Assembly: GCA_037447605.1 (NCBI GenBank)
Contig: CM074817.1
Span: 1,188,605-1,252,604, forward strand
Direction of reading: 5' to 3'
Source: Zygnema circumcarinatum
Lineage: Eukaryota; Streptophyta; Zygnematophyceae; Zygnematales; Zygnemataceae
Length of the DNA stretch: 64,000 bases
Positions 12,925-21,648 of this stretch are shown here, piece by piece (position 1 is the first letter of the stretch; every line of letters starts with the position of its first letter). Under the pieces are notes generated by a model. It was not told the origin of the DNA and made no database searches. It saw only the letters and a list, made by a program, of their open reading frames with translations. The translations under genes and the position numbers were made by a program.

Positions 12925-13600
12925 TATTTTGAAACCATTCAACATGTGATAACATGTTCTCCCAGGTTAAACCCTCACAAGATGTAAAAAACGATGTATC
13001 TCAAAACTGGTCACTTTTAATGATCTAATTCACCAATCAGATTATGCCACTCAGAACCTGCTCAATGATGTAGAGTTCTCCTTGAAGTTTAGGGTTTTGC
13101 ATTCAAAATGTGATGTGATGTACATAAGAATCATCCAGGTGGCCATCCATCATCTGCTCGAAACTCCTCGTTCGTGCATTCTTACGAAGCAACTTCAAGG
13201 ATTCGTATCCTGCCCGCATGGAACTCCCATTACCAACCAAGAGTACGCTTCTAAGGGAACGATAAGTTCCACAGACAAGTTCAGAATAAGATAGGAGGAA
13301 TATCCCTAATTACAAGCAAATAATAATCCCCATGAGCAATACTGGAAACCACCAGTACTGGCAGATTACCCACTTTCCTTTGCCATCCAGTAATAAGCTG
13401 ACATCTCAGATCTCCCTTATACGTTTTATTGCCACGTGCATTATGCACAGAATAATTTTAATAGATGCAAGTCCTCGACTTCTTGGGATTCCCCAGCTAT
13501 GGCCTGCAACCCTAATGCCATTTCCCTCCATTCCGTAATTAAAACTCTAGATTAAAACTGCAGAGATATGGTCAATTCCTCCCTTCGGTATCTCCCGTCT

Positions 13601-15531
13601 TTAATTTATCCAACCTGTGCCTTCATTCTGATTTCTCTCCACTATCACCTCCTCTATGATTGTCACTAGCGTCACCATGAGAGCTGTATCCACCTGCATT
13701 TTCAATTCATGCCAGCACCATTGTAGCACAGAGTTAAGACGGAGGTACTGGTCACAAAGGAGGGCAAGCAAAACGGGCACCAACTTGTTTCCCAAGACAA
13801 ACAAGGCATGTTGTTACTTCTGAAAGGAAACGTGTCAACAGCTCTTATTTGAGTACAACCTGATAGGAATGCAGACATCATAAAGTGTAAGTTGATGTTT
13901 CTGAGCATGGTCCAGCACATACCCCTGGGAATATTCGGAGGTAGTATGTGTCCTTTCCCAAGTAAGCTGCACGAGCAGAGAACATGTCGCGGCTAACCTC
14001 AGCCAATAAGCGTCCTTCAGAATTCGAAATCTGTCCATAAACAACAAACGATAGTGCAGGTCAGACCATCTCCATCTAAGCTACTGTCTTTGTGAAGGAT
14101 GAATGAACAGGACATAAAGTTCAAAGTTTGTAACTGGAACAGTCTTTTCAACAGGCTACACTTCAAACGCTAAGATGTTACGTAGAAAACGAACCTGAAA
14201 GTTCCTTTCGCCAAAGGTTCCTCGAATCAAGATGTCAGGATTTGAGGACTTGTTTCCTCGGAAGAAGACCTGCAGCAAAATCCATATGTTTTCCATGCTA
14301 CAATGAAATAAAACCTCTTTCGTTGCCAACGACAACGAGCACAAATATCAGACGCTTCAATTGAAAGGCCTTAATCAATTAGTCTCTCTCTTCTGAAAAA
14401 AAAGGAAATGCAGTTGACGGCTCCGAGGATTGCGTCTGCTGCAATGCAGCGAAAATTCTTCTTCTGCTCCATTCCTAAAAACATTTCCTTTCGAAGCCCC
14501 GCAAAAAGTTTGGAAACTTACATGGGCCTGTGGAGTAAGGGAGAAGACCACTTTGCGAAGCTCGGCAATTTTAGCAGACTCTTGTGGGTTCGCTCCTGGA
14601 CAGATATATGTTACAGCCTTGAGACTCATCACCTTCTGCATGGTGCTGGAAACTGCGTTGCCAGCATTATCATATATTGCTCGCCTTTTATGCATGCTCA
14701 CAATCCTGCAGCACCGCAAGAAAAATGGTTTAAGGGACTTTCAGAGAAGCAAAGATTGCTGAAACGACCGGCAGAAAAAAAAAAAATATATATATATATA
14801 TATATTCTTTTCAGGGACATAAACGCATGGCCCGCACAGAACAAGGGAAGCCTGACGTAAAAGGAGTGAGCCATCAAGCCATCCATTCACCGAGAAAAAT
14901 AAATTGATGCCTTGCAGTGAATAGAACGCTGAATGGCCTTCCGATACAAAATGACAGCAGCCTTAGAAAGATAGCAAGTAAGAACAGCCAATATGAAGAC
15001 TACTCACTTTGCTCGTAGTCTGAATTGAAGGGCGCCTGTGACGTCCGTGATGTCCATGTCATCTCGTGACCAGCTCTGAATCTCTCGCAGAACAAGAGTG
15101 GTCTCATATGGCAAAATGAACTGCGGTCCAAACAAACTCACTATGGGCTCTACCTGTGCAGGAGGGGCAACAGGGCCAGCAGGAGCCGCACCCGGAATCG
15201 CTGTGTGGGACCTACCGCTACTGCTCCCTGCCTGGTAACTGCCACTATGGCTTTTCAGAGAATAGTCTCCAGCAGATGGTCCAGGAGGGTGAGGGTATCC
15301 AGGAGGAGGCGCGCCATAGGTAGAGGGATGAGTTTGAGGAGGGTAGCCTGGAGCCTGAGGGTAGCCATGGCCACCTTGAGGCGGGTATCCAGAAGGAGGG
15401 TATCCAGGAGGTGGGTATCCAGGAGGCGGGTATCCAGGAGGCGGGTATCCAGAAGGAGCGTATCCAGAAGGAGGATAGCCTTGGTCGGGAGGGTAGCCAG
15501 GATAGCCCCCTGCAGGAGGATAATAAGACAT
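13601..15531 (-). CDS. LURP-one-related (LOR) protein with N-terminal GYPP-repeat extension
   Basis: Five exons: 15008-15531, 14522-14705, 14195-14269, 13923-14030 and 13601-13693 (984 nt, 327 aa), all phases matching. Residues 1-100 are a Pro/Gly/Tyr-rich tail built of repeated GYPP(P/S) units. The LOR tubby-like beta-barrel follows: FILPYETTLVLREIQSW, DMDITDVTGALQFR, SMHKRRAIYDNAGNAV, DILIRGTFGERNFQ, GKDTYYLRIFPG, and the C-terminal helix VDTALMVTLVTIIEEV. LOR proteins resemble phospholipid scramblases in fold, and some act in defence against oomycetes; the biochemical role is unresolved. A GYPP-rich tail is also seen in scramblases and may mediate protein or membrane binding. This is the intact copy of a duplicated pair; the partner is at 18050-19959. 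Confidence 0.9.
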
Positions 15532-15592
15532 GGCCTGGCCTGCAACGCTCTGAACGCTCCTTGAGCCTCCTTCTCCTCCAAAGCAGCCTCCC

Positions 15593-15630
15593 TACCTGCC
15601 TGCCTGTCTGCTTGCCTGCCTGTAAGTTTG

Positions 15631-15666
<36 letters not shown>

Positions 15667-15708
15667 CCCGCCTGCCTGCCTGCCTGCCTGTGAGCCTGCC
15701 TGCCTGCA
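15593..15708 (+). repeat. (CCTG)n microsatellite
   Basis: About 28 tetranucleotide units of CCTG with a few interruptions, just upstream of the LURP start codon (15531), probably within its 5' UTR or promoter. The duplicated copy has a much shorter version at about 20020-20058, so the array has expanded or contracted since the duplication. Confidence 0.9.
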
Positions 15709-16020
15709 GAACGCCTTCCAACAAATTAATACCACAAGGAAAGCAATGCAAATGTCACTGTTGTTGTCCTCCTCAACCTCCTTGCTCGTGAGTAACACGG
15801 AAATGGCGGGCAACGCGGAGAGCTGCACTGGGCGGACGGTATGAAGCCGGCACGACTAATTCTGAGTGCAGCCTTCAAACGCGGTCAAAGCGCGCGGACC
15901 AGAGAGAGGGCGCTGGCGCTTCCGGAGGAGGAGGGCCGATATTATCGCCGCAATACTCCTGGCGACATAGTATGGAATAATTTTCTATTACGAATAAATT
16001 TCAATTTTAGAGGCTTTTTG

Positions 16021-16072
16021 CTCGCTTAGCATGCGAGAGGTACCGGGATCGATTCCCCGCCCATCATCTCCA
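16021..16072 (+). pseudogene. tRNA-Ala 3' half (truncated copy)
   Basis: Begins exactly at the anticodon stem (CTCGC, loop TTAGCAT, GCGAG; anticodon AGC). It continues through the T arm with substitutions (CCGGGATCGATTCCCCG) and an inserted CCAT before the acceptor strand CATCTCCA. The D arm and 5' acceptor are absent, so it cannot fold as a tRNA. It is the block-1 counterpart of the intact tRNA-Ala at 20322-20394. Confidence 0.85.
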
Positions 16073-16126
16073 TTAAAACTCTGAGACTAACTGAGTCTCA
16101 ATTTTTCTTCATGCACTTGTACGCGT

Positions 16127-16462
16127 TCTGTCGGGAAAGTGCCCGATGACGTGCTTGGAGGATGTGGAAATTTGACTACCGAGAAGAAAGAAGAAGAAGT
16201 AGAAGATTTTTCGTACTATTTTTCTGAAGCAAATATATGTAGGAGAAAGGAAGTGGCATCGATCTCACGATGGCGAGTGGCAATCAAATGTACATGCACA
16301 AAATCATCATGGGGAACCACGAGGAACTGGTCGCAAAGGACCTAAGCACAAAAGAAAAAAGCTATGAGCGGAAATGAGGCAATTGAATGCAGTCCTTATT
16401 GCACCTCTTGTACCTGCAGCAGGCAACATATGCAGGAGGCCGACTGCTGACGTTTTTGAGTG
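16127..16462 (+). pseudogene. Remnant of low-molecular-weight phosphatase intron 1/exon 2
   Basis: Bases 16127-16240 and 16377-16462 match the intron-1 end and start of exon 2 of the intact phosphatase (22100-22270), including the acceptor and GCAACATATGCAGGAG. The match is interrupted by a SINE-like insertion (16241-16376). The rest of the gene is missing on both sides, so nothing functional can be made. Confidence 0.85.
16241..16376 (+). mobile_element. SINE-like element, copy 1 (inserted in the phosphatase remnant)
   Basis: Comparison with the uninterrupted phosphatase intron shows an insertion of about 135 bp between AAATATATGTAGG and AAATGAGGCAATTG, suggesting a degenerate target-site duplication (AAATGTAGG / AAATGAGGC). 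The unit contains GATCTCACGATGGCG, TCAAATGTACATG, GGGAACCACGAGGAACTGG, TCGCAAAGGACCTAAGCAC and ends A-rich. The same unit recurs on both strands across the window. I see no clear tRNA, 5S or 7SL head. Confidence 0.8.
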
Positions 16463-16532
16463 CTTTCTTTTGTGCTTAGGACCTTTGCGACAAGTTCCTC
16501 GTGGTTCCCGATGATAATTTTGTCCATGCACA
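16463..16532 (-). mobile_element. SINE-like element, copy 2 (partial, inverted relative to copy 1)
   Basis: Reverse complement of the family core (CTTAGGACCTTTGCGAC, then GTTCCTCGTGGTTCCC, then TTTTGTCCATGCACA). It runs directly into the (TATTG)n array. Copies 1 and 2 therefore face each other about 90 bp apart. The copy sits at the junction between the two tandem gene blocks. Confidence 0.75.
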
Positions 16533-16600
16533 TTGTATTGTATTGTATTGTATTGTATTGTATCTATATTGTACTGTATTGTATTGTATTGTGTCCATGT
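16533..16600 (+). repeat. (TATTG)n pentanucleotide microsatellite
   Basis: Thirteen or so units of TATTG/TACTG with one interruption, located between the SINE-like copy and the first recognisable base of the second tandem block. Confidence 0.9.
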
Positions 16601-16982
16601 TGTGCTTGTAGAAAGGGTGTAGCGACTTTTTATAGCAGCTTGAAAGGGGAGGAAATTGCCGTTCCTGCATGTGCGGTGGCTGCAAGCAGAGGTAGAAGCA
16701 GATTGCCGCAAATGCTGTACTTCCGACGATGATGATGACGCCAATGTCAAGGTCAGAATTGGGCCAACTTTCTTTTCCTGCACTTTACTAATTTTGGATC
16801 ATGCTCCAATACAAAGCAGGCAGCATTAGGGTAACGAAGTCCAGTAAAGTAGTTGTATCGCTTTAGTTGCATGCTTGCTGTGTACTGTCTAATTCCTTGT
16901 TTTGGCCGAGTGCAGGATCGATAGTTGGCGCACGGCACATATTGAGGTCTACTTGCAGCAAAAGCTCAAGGCGGCTGTGTGA
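16600..16982 (+). pseudogene. SELENOF-like remnant (exons 2 and 4 only)
   Basis: Exon-2 homology at 16690-16751 (DCRKCCTSDDDDDANVK when translated) and exon-4 homology at 16916-16982 (IDSWRTAHIEVYLQQK, then stop) retain splice-site context. The signal-peptide exon and the exon carrying the CMRR redox motif are absent: the intron sequence jumps from the position equivalent to 12030 to that equivalent to 12710. The fragment cannot encode a folded protein. Nucleotide identity to the intact copy is high in the remaining parts. Confidence 0.9.
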
Positions 16983-17221
16983 TATTTCGAAACTATTTAA
17001 CATGTGATAACATGGTCTCCCAGGTTAAACCTTCACAAGATGTAAAAAACGATGTATCTCAAAACTTGTAACTCTTAATGATCTAATTGACCAAACAGAT
17101 TATGCCTCTCATAACATGCTCAATGGTGTAGAGTTTTCCTTGAAGCTTAGGGTTCTGCATTCAAAGTGTGATGTGATGTACATCAAAAGCATCCAGGTGG
17201 CCATCCATCATCTGCTCAACT

Positions 17222-17579
17222 TACAGAGACAAATTTGGTATTCACACAAGACATTGATTAAATTTTGAGAAATATCTTCGTAGTTCGAGAGGAGCTAGGA
17301 TTTGAAACAAGAGACCTGTTAGAACATATCGAGGGCCGAGCAGCTCGAGAGAAGCTGGCAACTCTAGCAGGACTTGACACAGCAGATATAGAGGACCTAG
17401 CAGCATGCCTATACGGAGCACCAAGAGCTGTAAAGTTAAATGAGACCCCACTCTTTACTCCTAATATTTATGCTGAAGGAGAAGGAGAAGAAGGAAGCGG
17501 GTGGCTCTTATTGAACTCCCAACCTTTTTTGTGAAACACGCAGAGAATTGTAATAGTTAGTATCAATACGCCCTTAACT
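17222..17579 (+). other. 358-bp insertion absent from the paralogous block, containing an 89-codon open frame
   Basis: Aligning block 2 with block 1 shows this segment inserted between TGCTC and CCTCGTTCGTGC, flanked by AACT on both sides (17218-17221 and 17576-17579), which suggests a 4-bp target duplication. It holds an open frame from 17265 to 17534 (TGA) without ATG and with a stop just upstream. The frame encodes RDLLEHIEGRAAREKLA, DTADIEDLAACLYGAP and EGEGEEGSGW. Codons favour A-ending forms (CTA, AGA, GCA) unlike neighbouring exons. I do not recognise the protein; it could be a fragment of an organellar, viral or transposon gene. Confidence 0.6.
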
Positions 17580-18049
17580 CCTCGTTCGTGCATTCTTACG
17601 AAGCTGCTTTAAGGATTTCGTATCCTGCTTGCATGGAACTTCCATCACCAACCAAGAGTACGCTTCCAAGGGAACGATAAGTTCCACAGACAAGTTCAAA
17701 AGATGACGGGGAAGGATATCAATAATTACAAGCAAATAATAATCCCCATGAGCAATGTTGGAAACCACTAGTACTGACAGCTTACCCACTTCCCTTTGCC
17801 ATCCAGTAATAAGCTGACATCGCAGATCTCCCTTATACGTTTTATTACCACGTGCATTATGCACAGATTAATTTTAATAGATGCTCCGTTCACAATCCTC
17901 GACTCCTTGGGATTCCCCAGCTATGGCCTAGTGCCATTTCCCTCCATTCCTTAGCTAAAACTGAAGATTAAAACTGCAGAGATATGGTCACTTCCTCCCT
18001 TCGGTATCTCCCGTATTTAATTCAACCAACCTGTGCCTTCATTCTGATT

Positions 18050-19959
18050 TCACTCCACCATCACCTCCTCTATGATTGTCGCTAGCGTCACCACGAGAGC
18101 TGTATCCACCTGCATTTTCAATTTATGCCACACCATTGTAGCACAGAGTTAAAACGGAGGTGCTGGTCACAAAGGGCAAGCAAAACAGGCACCAACTTGT
18201 TTCCCAAAACAAACAAGTCATGCTGTTAGTTCTGAAAGGAAACGTGTCAACAGCCTTTTCGTCGAGTACAAACTGATGTGAATGCAGACATAACTTACAC
18301 TTTATATATATATATATATAAATATATAAAGTGTAAATTGATATTTCTGAGCGTGGTCCGACACCTACCCCTGGGAATATTCGGAGGTAGTATGTGTCCT
18401 TTCCCGATTGAACTGCAGAGGAAATGCCGCGAGTAACCCTCGCCAATAAGCGATCGTCAGAAGTCGAAATCTGTTCAGAAACAACAAACGATAGTGCAGG
18501 TCAGATCAACTCCATCTGAGCTACTGTTTTGTGAAGGATCAATGCACAAGGCATTAAGCTCAAAGTTTATAACTGGAACAGTCGTTTCAACAGACTGCAC
18601 TTCAAACGCTAAGATGTTAGGCAGAAAACGAACCTCAAATTCTCTTTCGCCAAAGGTTCCTCGAATCAAGATGTCATGATTTGAGGACTTGTTTCCTCGG
18701 ATGAAAACCTGCAGCAAAATCCAAATGTTTTCCATGCTAAATTAAAACCCCTTTCGTTGCCAAACTACAACGAGCACAAATATCAGACGCTTCAATTGAA
18801 AGCCTTTAATCAATTAGTCTCTCTCTCCTGACAAAAATGGAAAAGCAGTTGACGGCTCCGAAGATTGCGTCTGCTGTTATGCAGCTAAAATTCTTCTTCT
18901 GCCCGTTCCTAGAAACATTTCCTCTCGAAGCCCCGCAAGAAGTTTGGAAACTTACATGGGCCAGTGGAGTACCGCCGGAGAAGACCACTTTGCGAAGTTC
19001 GGCAATTTTAGCAGACTCTTGTGGGTTCGCTCCTGGACAGATATATGTTACAGCCTTGAGACTCATCACCTTCTGCATGGTGCTGGAAACTGCGTTGCCA
19101 GCATTATCATATATTGCTCGCCTTTTATGCATGCTCTTAATGCTGCAGCACCGCAAGAAAAAGGTTATTGTGTTGAAGGGTCTTCCAGAGAAGCAACGAT
19201 TGCTCTAACAACAGGAAAAAAAAAGAAAATTATTCTTTTCAGGGACATAAACGCATGGCCTGCACATAACAAGGGAAGTCTGACGTAAAAGCAGTGAGTC
19301 AGCGAGGCATCCATTCACCGAAAAAAAGGATTGAAGCCTTTGCAGTGAATAGAACGCTGAATGGCCTTCCCATACAAACTAACAGCAGCCTTAGAAAGAT
19401 AGCAAGTAAGTACAGCCAATACGAAGACTACTCACTTTGATCGTAGTCTGAAATGAGGGGCGCCTGTAATGTCCGTGATGTCCATGTCAACCTTTGTCGA
19501 GTTCTCAATCTCTCGCAGAACAAGAGTAGTCTCATATAGCAAAACGAACTGCGGTCCGAACAAACTCACTATGGGCTCTACCTGTGCAGGAGGGGCAACA
19601 GGGCCAACAGGAGCCGCACCCGGAATCGCTGTGTGAGACCTACCGCTACTGCTCCCTGCCTGGTAACTGCCACTATGGCTTTTCAGATAATAGTCTCCAG
19701 CAGATGGTCCAGGAGGATGAGGGTATCCAGGAGGAGGCGCGCCATAGGTAGAGGGATGAGTTTGAGGAGGGTAGCCTGGAGCCTGAGGGTAGCCATGGCC
19801 ACCTTGAGGCGGGTATCCAGAAGGAGGGTATCCAGGAGGCGGGTATCCAGGAAGTGGGTACCCAGGAGGCGGGTATCCAGGAAGAGGTTACCCAGAAGGA
19901 GGATAGCCTTGGCTGGGAGGGTAGAAAGTATAGCCCCCTGCAGGAGGATGATAAGACAT
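18050..19959 (-). pseudogene. LURP-one-related second copy with a nonsense codon in exon 1
   Basis: Exon equivalents at 19436-19959, 18956-19142, 18634-18708, 18369-18470 and 18050-18109 keep splice sites and phases. Codon 24 of exon 1 is TAA (in the repeat, where the intact copy has GGATAC), and no later in-frame Met precedes the LOR domain. Exons 2-4 remain open, exon 2 has gained one codon, exon 4 has lost two, and the last exon stops 11 codons early. This looks like a recently inactivated or start-shifted paralog rather than an old fossil. An alternative upstream start or stop readthrough cannot be excluded. Confidence 0.85.
18297..18338. repeat. (TA)n hairpin specific to the second LURP copy
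   Basis: ACACTTTATATA on the left and TATATAAAGTGT on the right form a perfect-arm palindrome around a TA run. It interrupts sequence that is continuous in the first copy (near 13880). Confidence 0.75.
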
Positions 19960-20321
19960 GGCCTGGCCTGCAATGCTCTGAGCGATCCTTGAGCCTCCTC
20001 CTCCTCCAAAGCAGCCTGCAAGCCTGCCTGCCTGCCTGCCTGCTTGCCTGCTTGCCTACTGCTGACCTGGTCGCGTGATTTCCACGGAGGGTCGCAACGC
20101 GGCGAGCTGCCATTGGGTGGACGGGATTCAGCTGTCGCGTCAAACGCGGTCAAAGCGCGCGGACCAGTGGGAGGGGCCGAGGCTTCCGGAGGGGCGGGAA
20201 AAGTGGGCGGGAGGGGGGTGGTGCCCATATTATCGCTGCGATACGGTAGGATACTGGACCGTGCTGCTTAGTTAGTGAAAAAAAGAGTTTAAATAAAATT
20301 TAAAGCAATACCCTGTCATCC

Positions 20322-20394
20322 GGGGATGTAGCTCACATGGTAGAGCGCTCGCTTAGCATGCGAGAGGTACGGGGATCGATACCCCGCATCTCCA
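20322..20394 (+). tRNA. tRNA-Ala (AGC)
   Basis: A 73-nt cloverleaf: acceptor GGGGATG/CATCTCC with one G-U pair, D arm GCTC/GAGC, anticodon stem CTCGC/GCGAG with loop TTAGCAT (anticodon AGC), T arm CGGGG/CCCCG, discriminator A. The internal A and B boxes for Pol III are intact, and a T-run follows at about 20413. It lies in block 2 of the tandem duplication; the block-1 copy is only a 3' half. Confidence 0.95.
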
Positions 20395-20542
20395 TGTCTT
20401 TATGAAACCGTCGCTTTTTATTTTTATGAACCTTTTAGCGTACAGCTCAACGCAATTGGTGCAGAACCCCCCCCTTAATATTTTCCACCCGTACAGTGAG
20501 AAACAGTACCGCCGCAGGCCGGACTCTTAACATAATACCGCC

Positions 20543-20545
<3 letters not shown>

Positions 20546-20602
<57 letters not shown>
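20546..20602 (+). repeat. (CT)n microsatellite
   Basis: About 28 uninterrupted CT units, followed by non-repetitive sequence at TATTTTCAG. Confidence 0.95.
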
Positions 20603-20605
<3 letters not shown>

Positions 20606-20647
20606 TTTCAGATTCCAAGATTTTCGCCCAATAATATTTGTGCCGAA

Positions 20648-21405
20648 ACCATGGCGAAAATATTGGAGATTGATGGACCCCTCCCCCTTTTGGATATCCT
20701 CTCCCCCTTTCGGGGAAAGTTCGCACTTCCATTTCGGCTATCCACTCCCCCCCCCTTTTTTTTTGTTTCTCCTCTCACACATCAACGCAATGTCAAACAC
20801 AAAAAACAAACAAACCAAACACAAACAAAAAACACAAAGAAAAAAAACACATTCGTAGAGAGAAAGCAAAGCATAGCATGCATTATGTGGATGTGAAGCT
20901 CTATGATGATGTAATGGCTGGCTTGCTTTGCTTTGCTTCTCGTTTTTGCTTTCTCTTTCTCTTTCTCTCTCTTGCTCTCTCTTTCTCTCTCTCTCTCTCT
21001 CGCTCTCTTTCTCTCTTCCTTTCTCTCTTTCTTTCTCTCTTTCTCTTTCTCTCTTTCTCTCTTTCTCTCTTTCTCTCCTTCTCTCCTTCTCTCCTCTCTA
21101 TCTCTCTTTCTCTTTCTCTCTCTCTCTCTTTCTCTCTCTCTCTTTCTCTCTCTCTCTTTTTCTCTCTCTCTTTTTCTCTCTCTCTTTCTCTCTGTCAATC
21201 TCTGAGAGAGAACTAGGCTTGGATCTCTCTGCGAATGTGGTTGCGGACATTGCGTTGATGTGTGAGAGGAGAAACAAAAAAAAAAAAAAAAAAAAGGGGG
21301 GGCAGGGAGTGGACAGCCAAATTGAAGTACGAAATTTCCCGACAAGGGGGAGAGGATATTCGAAAAGGGGGGAGAGTCTACCATTCTCCAAAATATGTGG
21401 GGGCG
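20648..21405. repeat. Inverted-repeat structure with about 150-bp arms around a CT/CTTT-rich core
   Basis: The arms at about 20648-20800 and 21245-21405 are reverse complements at roughly 80-85% by eye; shared parts include GTTTCTCCTCTCACACATCA and CGCAATGTC. Between them lies about 250 bp of CTTT/CT repeats (20945-21200) plus a short unique core containing GCAAAGCATAGCATGC. No transposase frame is present; the long ORFs are repeat artefacts. It could be a non-autonomous foldback element that acquired microsatellites. Confidence 0.7.
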
Positions 21406-21648
21406 GTACTGTAACCAACAGCCGTTCCCCATGGCCATGCATCCGTACGGACGAGGGCTTGGACCGCATCCGTACCCCATGGCCATGCCATGCCTCCCTC
21501 CAATCACATCGCCTATTGGCCCGCGCCCGACGGGATTTCAGATCTCCCGTTATGTACGGACCGTATTGTACCGCGGCTCAAGCGTGCGGCGGGCCATGGC
21601 GGCAGTTCAGCTTAGCTCCTGCACTCCGAGCGGCAGGCACCCTCCGCC

